Assembly: GCF_022458985.1 (NCBI RefSeq)
Contig: NC_061778.1
Location: forward strand, 1,815,501-1,879,500
DNA length: 64,000 bases
Direction: 5' to 3'
DNA from: Mugil cephalus
Lineage: Eukaryota > Chordata > Actinopteri > Mugiliformes > Mugilidae
Position numbers and translations under genes: made by a program. Under the pieces are notes generated by a model. It was given only the letters and a program-made list of their open reading frames with translations, did not search any database and had not been told where the DNA came from. Positions 22,495-31,755 of this stretch are shown piece after piece; the first letter of the stretch is position 1, and every line of letters starts with the position of its first letter.

Positions 22495-23530
22495 ATGGAG
22501 GCTGAATACGATTTAACACGCAGAACTTTATTGATAACGTGGTTCTGCTGCGGTGAAGAATCAAATCTGCTGGAAATAGAACAGAAGATTAAATCTATCC
22601 AAAAATCAGCTGCCAGGCTTTTAGCGGGTCTCTATAATGGCTCCCACTGTGTTTTAGAAAATATTTTAATGGAAGAAGTTGGATTTTCCGAGTAGGAATT
22701 TTCAACTGGAACGCCAGCAAAGTTGGATTTCCTACTCAGTTGTAGAATCCTCACTAAGCCTGAGTTGAGATACCAAGATGGCCGCCCTGTGCATAAACAG
22801 TATTATTAATAATATTATATTAGTAATATTTAGTTTATTATCACTTCTGATTCGTTTTTGTTGCACTAAATCAGTCGTACAGACAGTATTTTTCCATATA
22901 CATACGCTGAAATGCTGTTACAGTGTATTTTAAGTTTTTCAAGTGTTAAATGGGAACTACAAGCCTGTGTTGTGCTAACAATGGCTAAAAACAATGGCCT
23001 GGTGGTAAACTGGGATTAATAGTGTATTTTATTCCACATTTAAATTAAACAATTAAAACTTTTGAATATTTTTATAAATTTACAGTGATTTCATCACTGT
23101 AAATAATTCTAGTTAATTAGTTATTTAAAAAAAACAACAACTTTAATTTCACTCTGCATTCAAAAAATGTGAATACTGAACACACCAAGTTTCCACCAAG
23201 TCACACTGGGACAAGGCAAGAGCTTTCATGGACACGTCCATTTAGTTTTCAGACTGGAACTGGAACGCTGATAACTCAGGTGTGACGTCGTTCTACAACT
23301 TCTGACCTCCGAGGTAAATGAAGCGCACCCTAAGGTCTCACTGATTACTTTTAAAGCTCTTAATGGCCGTGTCCTCTGGCCCTATCACTCACCTTTTAGC
23401 ACCATTCACTGGCCACCAGGAACTTTGACACCTCGTTCGCATAGGGCTAAAAACAAAAGGTGGCAGGACGTTTGCAGTTATAGTCCTACAGTGTAGGCTG
23501 ACCTGTGAGGACGTCAGATCAGCTGACTCT
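22495..23530 (+). mobile_element. LINE C-terminal relic, split by an insertion
   Basis: The left part (22495-22686) translates to IKSIQKSAARLLAGLYNGSH and the right part (from about 23335) to LITFKALNGRVLWPYHSP and PGTLTPRSHRAKNKR. These are consecutive pieces of the LINE endonuclease-RT C-terminal tail (family pattern: vQN-AARLL...; -LTFKALNG-AP-YL-DLL). The reading breaks at about 22687 and resumes about 630 bp later, which points to a later insertion. No 3' tail is visible. Confidence 0.68.
22687..23325. mobile_element. Possible non-autonomous DNA element inside a LINE
   Basis: The insert between the two LINE parts. Its edges carry related but decayed words (TCCGAGTAGGAATTTTC on the left; ACTTCTGACCTCCGAGG on the right, inverted CCTCGGAGG). 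AACTGGAACGC occurs near both ends, and CAAGATGGCCGCC lies near the left end. No coding frame. The edges fit a MITE, but the terminal repeats are too worn to define. Confidence 0.4.
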
Positions 23531-25495
23531 GTGATCTCTTTTAAATCGCTACATTAAAACACACACACATTTTTATGTGAGTTGTTTATCCTTCATCTTC
23601 ATCTTCAACTCTCAATGTCCAGAGTAGAAGATGACCAAGATGTCTCCGCGTCTCCATCATTACTATCCACATGGATTCCAGCTTGGTTCGTCTTTTCAAA
23701 CAACTGTTTCAACAACTGTTCTACCTCAGTGTTTCTGTCCTCAATCTGATGTTAACCTCATGTGGAGCAGGCATGCCCGGAGGGAATGGATTTATTCCAA
23801 CAACCAGAGAGAAACCAGCACATCAACAGTTAACACCAGCCTTTAATTATCTCTCAATATAATTGAAAAGTAGAAAAGTGGTTTGAGAAGTAGATTTCAG
23901 ACTGTAAGGTCATGGGTTTGCGTTCGTCCATGTCCAAATGTTGGAACACATTGTTGAGTTAAATGTGGAGAAAGAATTTCCCCATCAGATAGCAATAAAG
24001 GAAGAAATATTATTAATTATCTGAGGTGGTTACATGAAGCATCTTTAGTCTGAATATTACTGTCCATCACGTGTTTGATGAAAAGATTTATATCAAATTA
24101 AACTTAACAAATAACCATATGAAGTATATAAATCTGTTACATCAGTCGTGTTTGCATGCATGTGTGTGTGTGCAGTTGAGTGACGTGTCAAAAGAAAACC
24201 AAACAAACCAACCGTTCCGCCAGCCTGATCCTCCAGCTTATAAAGCTGAGGAGCAGCAGCAATCAAAGGTGGCATGTTAATTACTTCCAAATATGGAAGG
24301 ACAGCCCAAACAGGAAGTCAGGAGGCTGAGGGCTGTCACACCATGCAAATGTAAAAGCCACTAAAAGCGTATATTTGTATTCCATTCACGGATGAAGTTG
24401 GTTCATCTCCAGCTGGAACAAACCGTCAATGTTTTCCTGTTTCCATACAACACTCGTGTCATTTCGTTGCCATCTTCACAGCATATGTTCACAAGTATTT
24501 TATTGTTGGATCGACACTGAATGAGAATTCACTGTTTAAATGTTTCTAAATGTTCCTGCCAGTTTTAGTAGCTGAATGAATGTAAATGTAGCAAGAAATG
24601 TGTTGTGGCTTCATAGGTTTGGTTAATTTCAGAGCTCCTTCCAAATATTCTAGGTAAAAACCTCCAGTGCACAAACGATACCTGCAGGGATCTCATGCAC
24701 CAACACCACAGAACAACACCCAGCATACACTGCACTCTACGTCCTGTAAACATGGCGAGGCCTTGGGCTAAAACATGCACCAGACATACATGTCACATAT
24801 GATCAAACTGTATTTGAGGATAAAGGCTCTCAGCTGTCATTGTTCCTGGTTAACTCTGCTGTATGAGCAACAGAAAAGAGCGTGTAATCAGCTCACTGTC
24901 AGTCCATATTAACGTTTCTATGTTTTGTTTTGTTTTTTCAGGGCCGCCCTGCTTCATGTTCATGCATGCATCCTTACGGCCTGGCCTCTCATCAGCAGCT
25001 GATACTGAGGCAGCTGAAACATCGTCAGCAAGGACGTAAAGAGTCAGGAGTCAGGAGGACATTTTAGTCTCGGTCACCTGAAACAATGTCTTTAATTGAC
25101 CTTTACAGCCAGATTCTAATTTAGTCTGAAAACCTTGCACAGTTGCATCCGGAGGTTTATGAAACGACACTGTATGTGGAGCTGTTTAAGATTTCCTACA
25201 AAGCCACTGTTTTATCATTGTGCTTTATTTTTAATCATTTTTGAAAAGCTGTCAAAAAGTGTTGTGGAGTGGATGCAAAAAGAAGCAGAGCCTGGACATC
25301 ATTTCCGGGGATAATGTTGGAAGATTTGAGTTTGAAATAAAATTAGATTTTCCTGTTCGAAAGTGCCACATGCAACACGGAGGTAGAGGTAATTTCTAAA
25401 TCACACAGCGTCTCTGCTGGCTATAAATTCTGTGGATGTTAAATATGGCAAAGTAACACATCGCAGCAACCTCATCACATTAATCCTGCATGACA
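23531..25495. other. no recognisable gene; a faint LINE-like tail
   Basis: At about 23930-24002 GAATTTCCCCATCAGATAGC followed by AATAAAGGAAG resembles the 3' end of an RTE-like LINE. At 24922-24942 is a strong polypyrimidine-CAG, with no convincing exon after it (stop codons within about 35 codons). The rest is unclassified. Confidence 0.4.
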
Positions 25496-25883
25496 CAGGT
25501 GTCAAACATACGGCCCGTGGGCCAAAAGCAGCCCACCAGAGGGTCTAATCTGGCCTCAGCATGAATTTGCAATGAAAATATCTGCTATTCCTAATGAGTC
25601 CACTGTTTCAGTGAGAAAACATAAGACTGAGACCCAAGATTAAACCAAGGACAGTAATATCCTCAAAGTACACTTATTTTTCTTAAGAAATTTCCACTTT
25701 AAAGGATATTTTATTAAATGTAAACATTATCCTAATCTACTTGTTCTTCTTTGCACTAATACAAATGGAAAAAATCTGGAGTTGCCCTTACTCATAGCTT
25801 ATTGTATTGTTATATTACTGGTCCAGTCCACTTCACATTAGGCTGTATGTGGCCGCTGAATAAAAATGAGTTTGACACCCCTG
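25496..25883. mobile_element. hAT-like non-autonomous element
   Basis: The left end CAGGTGTCAAACATACGGCC and right end GAGTTTGACACCCCTG are inverted copies around GTGTCAAAC, with GGCCCGTGGGCC just inside the left end and GGCCGC near the right. CAG-GGGTGTCAAACTCA ends with internal GGCCCG are typical of short fish hAT elements. The 8-bp flanks (GCATGACA, CTGTCATC) do not match, so no target duplication is claimed. No coding capacity. Confidence 0.7.
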
Positions 25884-26430
25884 CTGTCATCTACCATAAG
25901 TCAGGCATCATGTTGCACCATTGCACAAATAAATGGATTACAAATGTTCCTGTTTGCAGATTGGAGAAATTCAGGTGTAGGCGAAAGGGAAGCACTGAGC
26001 TGAGACTGTGTTGACTGTGTTTACTTCCTTGTGCCTGTGTCTTCCTGTTCATTTTCCCCTCCTCTGTGATTGTGTGCTCCGCCCTCATTAGTTTCACCTG
26101 TGTCTCGTCACCTTTCTTCTTTTGTCTTGTTTGTTCTTCCCTGGATGTTTGGCCTGTGTTTTTGTTCCCCCACAGTTTCACATTATTCTATGTGTTTTCG
26201 CTACTTTTTGGATTTCTGGAAGTTGGATTACAGCTCCTAAAGGACCACCTACATCCTCTGGTCCACCTGTCTATAGGAATAAGGAAATTAATTTGTCATC
26301 ATCATGTGCGATATTTGTTTTTATTCATATTTTCCTATTGGAGTTGTCATCATTCATAATATGCATGAAGCCCACATTGTACATTCAACGCACTTTGACC
26401 TCGTATGTTTTCACTTAACTTGTACTTTTT
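25884..26430. other. no recognised gene; possible decayed LTR-like stretch
   Basis: The 25990-26180 region has CACCTGTGTCTCGTCACC and similar TC-rich words that recall the U3 of the LTR at 10.5 kb, but no ends are visible. Frames of 97-98 codons here overlap one another and are not recognised. Confidence 0.3.
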
Positions 26431-26530
26431 TCTCTATTTCACCCTATTTCTGTATCTTATTTTACAATCTCGTCCTGCAACTGTAACACCTAAATTTCCC
26501 TTTGGAGAACAATAAAGCCTCATCTCATCT
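26431..26530 (+). mobile_element. LINE 3' tail (RTE-like)
   Basis: CCTAAATTTCCCTTTGGAG then AACAATAAAGCCTCATCTCA matches the end of a common fish LINE (family: AATTTCCCC-GGG-ATCAATAAAGT-ATCT). Only the last 100 bp can be identified. A GT tract follows. Confidence 0.55.
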
Positions 26531-26544
26531 CAGAACGGATTGTT

Positions 26545-26611
<67 letters not shown>

Positions 26612-26627
26612 ACGCGCGCATGTGTGC
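26545..26627. repeat. (GT)n tract running into GCGC; Z-DNA-prone
   Basis: About 32 GT repeats followed by GCGCACGCGCGCATGTGTG. Purine and pyrimidine alternate without a break over about 82 bp. Confidence 0.95.
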
Positions 26628-27059
26628 AGGTAAATATAGCTGCAACTCATGTAGACGAAGCACGTGACAGTCCTTGTAACCATCACAGGTGACATCCTAT
26701 GTGTGAAGTTGGATAAAAATAGGCATTGTGCTAGGTGCAGCACAAAGCAGCCAGCCTTTACATAAACTTGTTCTATTGGTACCAACCAATAAAAATGTGT
26801 CCTTTCTTACATAAATCAACTGACCAGTATTGTGTTCTTTCAGCTGCTTGATATATTAAAAAGAACATCCCGCCTCATACATTTGTCTGATAATAAACTG
26901 TTTTAACCATTAACATTTTTTCACCAATGACACAACAGCAACACTCTTCTAAAGTCTGAGTAATCTTCTATGCAGATGATGTGATATTCTTTATGTCTGG
27001 GTAGTTTCTATTCCAGGCTGAATTGCTTTAATTAACAGTTCTCTAAAAAGCCTCCCACA
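26628..27059. other. no recognisable gene or repeat
   Basis: AT-rich. TTCTATGCAGATGATGTGATA near 26960 translates to FYADDVIFFMSG, the Y-A-D-D catalytic box of a reverse transcriptase, so the LINE relic of the next entry may begin here. Confidence 0.45.
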
Positions 27060-27430
27060 GATTAAACGTGCTGCAGTGAGAGCATTGATGGGAATTACCT
27101 AGAGAGATCATATTACTGCAGTTTTAGCATCTCTACACTCGCTTCCTTAAAATCCAGAAGCAAATTTAAAAATCCTCCCCCTTACATCCAAGGCCCTTAA
27201 AGGCCAGGCTTCGTTCTATCTTAAAGACCTCATAGTACCATGTAATATAAATAGATCACTTTTATCTCAAAGTGCAGGTTTACTTGTAGTTCAGAAACTA
27301 GAATGGGAGACAGACCCTTCACTTACCAGGCCAGCCTCAAGTGGAAACTGGTCCCAGATTGGGTTTGGGATCCAGGCACCATTTTTACTTTTAAGGCGAG
27401 GATTAGATGTTCCTTCCTGATAAAGCTTAT
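26945..27430 (+). mobile_element. LINE relic (Rex1/L2-like), RT box to C-terminus
   Basis: A short FYADDVIFFMSG segment at about 26968 is the catalytic YADD box of a reverse transcriptase. After a gap come IKRAAVRALMGIT and HITAVLASLHSLPLKSRSKF. Then FYLKDLIVPCNINRSLLSQS and AGLLVVQKLEWETDP follow, the C-terminal tail pattern of Rex1-like LINEs. Stop codons interrupt the frame at several points and the RT domain is internally deleted. The closely related tail at 58.8 kb shares LKDLI and SQS words. Confidence 0.75.
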
Positions 27431-28687
27431 CATTTTGGCTTGTGACCATGAATCCAGTGGCGCTATATAGGAGGGGTAAGTAAGGGCAATTCCAAGGACC
27501 CCTGACTGTGGGGCGCCAAAAAATAGGCCAAAAAAGAGAGAACATTATTAAACCATGATCATAAAAATATTATTGTGTTATATAATAATAAAATATAGTA
27601 GTAAAATAAGTGATCTTTTTGAAAGGAAAAGCTAAATATCTGCACCCCTGCACAGACCATCCATAGTTTTGCTGCTAAGGCCTAGGCTGCTGGGGGACTT
27701 TGAATTATGTACAGAGCACCTGTCCTTTCAATTTCTTATCTAATTTGAGAGAAAAAAACTAGATGGTGTATAAGAGGTGGCATTATGTGTATTCATTGAT
27801 GTTTTATTGTTGTCCGAGGATCTTAGTGTTTTACGGTATATGAACGTGGAAGTACTCAGGCTAAACACATGCACATTAAACAGTTGTATTTTATAATGCA
27901 GTGGCAGTAAAGGCAGCCATTCATTCATTCATACCTGAATAATCAACAGTTTAAACTACAAGACTGATAGATTTCCTTTTTCTCCAGCCCTGTCTCAGGC
28001 AGCGAGGTCCATATTTACCCCACTGACATGAAAGCAGCATTGATCTTCTATACCACTCATGGCAAGCAAGCGAATAAAGCCATTTCCCAAAATGTCAAAT
28101 TATTCCTTTCGTGCAACTGCAGAGACGACTCAATGCAGCTTCAAGAAACACATGAGCAAAGTCACCAGACAGATGAACGCTCTAGTGCTGAACTTAAACA
28201 TAAAACCTCAGATCGATTTTGTCCGGCGACATTTCCAATAACGTTATTCAGACATGAAGGTTGCATTCCCAGTGATGTTGACTAAAAAGAGAGTCAGACA
28301 GTCTAAAAAAGATTAAGAGGATAATATGGTGTTGCAGACGGGTGGGCGATGGCAGGTGAAAGTTATCTGTGAAATAGCTCTAAAGATTTTATTTATTTAT
28401 TTCATTTTTTTGAGGATATCATCCTGGACACTCAAGGTTGCCACACAGGAAGTAGCTTAAGTCTTATACAATCTATAATCTATCAGCAGCAGACGTGATG
28501 TATACATAAATAACAGGTGGTGTAGAAGCAGGACAGTGTGAAAAAGGAAGAATTCCCGCAGGGACGGCCTTTAGCTGCAAAGCTGCATCAGCCTTGCAAG
28601 AGGATACTACCAGAAACTAAGCTGCCTTCAGAACGGAGGCTCAGCATGGGGCTGTCTCCAGTGACAGTCCTGAGGGAGACTGAGTGT
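27431..28687. other. no recognised gene
   Basis: At 27460-27545 GGCGCTATATAGGAGGGGTAAG and GGGGCGCCAAAAAATAGG hint at a degraded mobile element without definable ends. At 28028-28285 two overlapping frames of 85 and 60 codons occur, neither recognised. Confidence 0.35.
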
Positions 28688-29140
28688 GTTCATCATAAAT
28701 CAATCAATCAAACTGTATTTATAAATCACTTTTCATTCAAAGGATGCAGCGCAAAGTGCTTTACATAAAAACAAAACAAAAACAAAAACCAACAGACCCA
28801 AGAGCCCACACACACACAGACACGAAGATTTTAAAAACACTGAGGAAACGCTATCCCACCCTCACCAGCTTGAAGATGAGGAAACACCAGAGACATTGAA
28901 ATAACTGCAATACAACTATATCAATAAAATTCTATTAAAACCTATGCTAAAAGGGTAAAAATAATACAATATGTTAAAATTAGTTAAAAGTCAGACTAAA
29001 AAGATAAAATGTTAAATAAATAAGTAAATAAAATAAAATAACCAGACTCATAATTCAGTTGAATGCGACTAAAAAGGTAGATCATTAGTTTGCTTTTAAA
29101 AATGTCTGAAGGTTTTAGTCCTCGCTCGAACAGAGGAGTA
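28688..29140 (-). mobile_element. LINE 3' end (L2-like)
   Basis: Read on the minus strand: SDIFKSKLMIYLFSRIQLN, the last protein block, then a 3' region with TAAAGCACTTTGCGCTGCAT, TGATTTATAAATACAG and a short TTGATTGATTGATT tail at 28688-28705. It is 5'-truncated. It occupies the mirror-image position of the LINE at 14.4 kb relative to the tRNA arms. Confidence 0.75.
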
Positions 29141-29503
29141 CTGGACTTCAAGACCCTCCCTCCATTTTTTTTTTTTTTTTGTCTTGTTTGTTTTTGTCAC
29201 GTTGATTCATATCTGGGGCAGCACAGTGCTGTGGTGTGGGGGCTCGTTATGAGTTCAGGGTCGTATCAGGGACATGTGTTAATGTTTGAACATTTCACAC
29301 CGCTGCTGCCAGTCCTCCCTGACCTCTAAATAAATTACCACAACCCTATGGCTGTCACAACACCCACGTGGTGTCTTCACTTTTTGAGTCACTATCAAAG
29401 TCTAAAGCCTGAGAAACAACAGGTTAACAATTTCTACAGACGAGTGATGTGATCTGGGCGGGCGTAGCTGCACAGGACGATGACTGAGGGGTTAAAAAGA
29501 CAA

Positions 29504-29575
29504 TGACCCTGACGTGATTTGAACACGCAACCTTCTGATCTGGAGTCAGACGCGCTACCGTTGCGCCACAGAGTC
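29504..29575 (-). tRNA. tRNA-Trp (CCA), consensus copy
   Basis: 72 nt on the minus strand, anticodon CCA at 29543-29541. Identical over its full length to 13794-13865 and 30462-30533, with all stems paired. TTTTT follows about 8 nt beyond the 3' end. Its 5' flank keeps TTCTTCATGTAGATTAA as in arm A. Expected to be functional. Confidence 0.96.
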
Positions 29576-30000
29576 TCACATTGACGCACTTAATCTACAT
29601 GAAGAAACGCACATCAATTCAGTCAGTTTAGAAATCTTACTAATCTAAGATAAAATATCTGAAATCAAGACCAAAAGTGCTTGGTCTTTTCAGCCAAGAT
29701 AATTATTCTCACCAGGCAGTTTTTGAGTTTGAACATTTGACTGTGTTATATCACTAAACTATCTTATTAAGCTTTAAAACCTGTTATCACCTTTATTTCT
29801 TAATGTAGTTGAAGCTCAAAATGAGAACTGACACAACTCTAAAGGCTTTAACTTTTTATGGCCTCATTTATTTACTTTTTCAGAAAATCTGGGCAAGTCA
29901 GAATTTCATTTCCTATTTTCTTGAAAGATCATTCAGCTTTTTGCAGGGACCCTGGAACCAAAGTTGATTCTCTAAACAAAACGACCCTAGGGAAGGATAG

Positions 30001-30072
30001 TGACCCTGACATGATTTGCACACACAACCTTATGATCTGGAATCAGACGCGCTGTCTTTGCGCCACAGAGTC
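30001..30072 (-). pseudogene. tRNA-Trp pseudogene
   Basis: 72 nt, minus strand, anticodon still CCA (30040-30038). It carries eight substitutions against the locus consensus. The D loop reads AAAGACA and so loses the GG pair. The anticodon stem has a C-T mismatch. The T loop has TGC where TTC is needed, and the T stem has three wobble or weak pairs. The altered A box and T loop should impair both transcription and folding. It aligns in position with the diverged copy at 12885, so decay of this unit may predate or accompany the duplication. Confidence 0.88.
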
Positions 30073-30461
30073 ACATATTCAGCATCAATTCACTCAGTGT
30101 AGAACTGCTGAGACTGAAATCTGACTAATCTAAGATTAAATATCTGAAATCAAGACTAAAATTGCTTGTTCATTTGTTCTTAATAGGCAGTTTTTCAGTT
30201 TGAGCATTTGGTCTTTTATTTCTAAACTAATGTAATACGTTTTTATAACTTGTAGCTGTAACTTACTGGTTCTTAATTTAGTTGAAGCTCAAATTGAGAA
30301 CTGACACAATTCTAAATGTTTTAGATGAACAAGGCCAAGTGAACAACTTTTTTGTGGTTAGACTAATTTGCTTGTTGACAAGTCAGAATTTCCTGTTCAT
30401 TTTTTGAGTAGTTCATGGAAACATGCAGCCAACTAAAACAGAGAATCCCAGTGAAGGGACA

Positions 30462-30533
30462 TGACCCTGACGTGATTTGAACACGCAACCTTCTGATCTG
30501 GAGTCAGACGCGCTACCGTTGCGCCACAGAGTC
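30462..30533 (-). tRNA. tRNA-Trp (CCA), consensus copy
   Basis: 72 nt on the minus strand, anticodon CCA at 30501-30499, identical to 13794 and 29504. TTTT follows about 28 nt downstream, less close than in the other two. It is the outermost unit of arm B; similarity to arm A ends just upstream of it. Expected to be functional. Confidence 0.95.
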
Positions 30534-30579
30534 TGATTGAGGGACACACAGGTGCCTCATCACAATGCATCAGCTAGGA

Positions 30580-30645
30580 CGGACTCCACCTCCATCGTGA
30601 CCCTCCAGAGGACAAAGGTTACAGAAAACAAATGAATGGACAATT
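30580..30645 (+). mobile_element. SINE-like repeat, 3' tip
   Basis: GTGACCCTCCAGAGGACAAA then GGTTACAGAAAACAAATGAATGG matches the terminal GCGACCC...GGTTACGGAAAATGGATGG of the tRNA-headed repeat. Only the end is present. Confidence 0.6.
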
Positions 30646-30689
30646 TTTTTTTTCATCCTTGTTAAAGTGAAAATTATAAATCTGTACTC

Positions 30690-30985
30690 TGACCTCTCAC
30701 AGCAACAAGGCATTTTCATCTACACAACTGTCGCTCACTGAATATTTCCTCTTTTTGGGACCATTCTCCGTAAACACTCAGACCAGCCTGTCTGGCTCCA
30801 ACAACCACACCACATTCAAAGTCACACAAATCCCCTTTCTTCCCCATGCTCAGTTTGAACTTCAGAAAGTTGTCCTGATCCCCTCTACATTGTCTTGCAG
30901 TCATGTGATTGGCTGACTACCTATTTGTGTTAACAAGTAATTGAACAGGTGTACCTAATAAAGTGGCAAGTGAGTGTGAGTGATC
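30690..30985 (-). mobile_element. Tc1-like element, 5' end with transposase N-terminus
   Basis: Minus strand. The terminal repeat CACTTGCCACTTTATTAGG (plus 30950-30978) is followed by a frame with MGKKGDLCDFECGVVVGARQ, AGLSVYGEWSQKEEIFSERQ, the N-terminal DNA-binding region of a second Tc1-like family. As I recall the family, a segment of the helix-turn-helix between the alanine-glycine and the YGEW words is missing. It is 3'-truncated and belongs to a different family from the 4.4 kb element. Confidence 0.8.
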
Positions 30986-31214
30986 CATGAAGATGAAGAC
31001 ACTAAAAAAAAAGAAGAAAATCATGGAGAAAATATTTTGTCAGCGCTCTACAGAACTGAGTTTGGGCTGACGTCCAACTGGAGAAAAAAAAAAGATCTCT
31101 TCTATGTGCCGGATAAATGTGAACACTTTCATATTTGGATTTGAGGAAAATTCTAAATTGTGAATCATAAATCTGAGAGAACTGAGATTTGTTGAGCTTG
31201 TCTGTATGAAGTAT

Positions 31215-31275
31215 GAAGCAGCCCACGGTGGCCTAGGGGACAAACGGCTGCAGAAAATGAATGAATGAATGAGTG
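31215..31275 (+). mobile_element. SINE-like repeat, 3' tip
   Basis: CAAACGGCTGCAGAAAATGA followed by (ATGA)n is the terminal segment of the tRNA-headed repeat. Confidence 0.5.
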
Positions 31276-31639
31276 AATCTATAATCCACGTTCTTAAAAT
31301 GGGGTCAGTGTCTCAAGTTTTTTTTTTCTTTCCATTTAACTGAAGTGACTCTATTCTGGGTTTTGCCTGGTGGCTGAGGTGGGTATCTTGTGGAGTTGGT
31401 CCAAAGTTTAGTGAAGTTTTAACTTTGTTTCTGTTGAACAGTGAGGTAAACTTTCTTCAGACACCTTTACTTTCTGGGCCCAGGGCCAGCCGGAACATAA
31501 GGCTTCAGACGCCTGCCTCCACACAGTGATGCCAGACGCAGCTGAAGGTTTCCAACCAAAAAAAAGTCTGTCAAAAAGAACCAAAATGTAGAAAAACATA
31601 ATATCGATGCTTCCTGACAGAGACACAGGCACAACTCAA

Positions 31640-31755
31640 AAAGACATGAAGAACAGCACCAGGCATTGACCTGGCCTCCGAATTCACTAGATCCCAAACT
31701 GATAAGTATCTGTGGGATGATCCACAGAGGCCCCTCCCCTCAAAGACCCAGTCTA
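31640..31755 (+). mobile_element. Tc1-like transposase relic
   Basis: GCATTGACCTGGCCTCCGAA to GATCCACAGAGGCCCC translates to LTWPPNSLDPKLISICGMI, the end block of the same transposase as the relics at 7.6 and 20.7 kb, with a frame loss after the block. The short flanks are not recognised. Confidence 0.7.

Larger units (their letters stand above)
29253..30533 (-). repeat. Inverted duplication, arm B (tRNA-Trp array)
   Basis: Minus-strand counterpart of 12755-14251. Reverse-complemented it gives tRNA, spacer, tRNA, spacer, tRNA, then TTTCTCAGGCTTTAGAC, GGGTGTTGTGACAGCCATAG, GGACTGGCAGCAGCGG and GATACGACCCTGAAC, in the same order as arm A. The 29576-30000 spacer matches the A1-A2 spacer, and the 29400-29503 flank matches the flank of the third tRNA of arm A. 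The middle A unit therefore has no direct partner here: one unit was gained or lost by unequal exchange. Confidence 0.85.

Noticed and set aside
24922-25040. Possible exon after the TTTTTTCAG at 24942
   Set aside because: The frame meets stops quickly, no donor is clear and no protein is recognised. Only mentioned as a possible partner of the CpG island.
25496-25883. 8-bp target duplication at the hAT-like element
   Set aside because: Flanks GCATGACA and CTGTCATC do not match. The apparent similarity is inverted and may just extend the terminal repeats.
26525-26785. 86-codon minus-strand frame with a His-Thr repeat
   Set aside because: It is the (GT)n tract read as codons.
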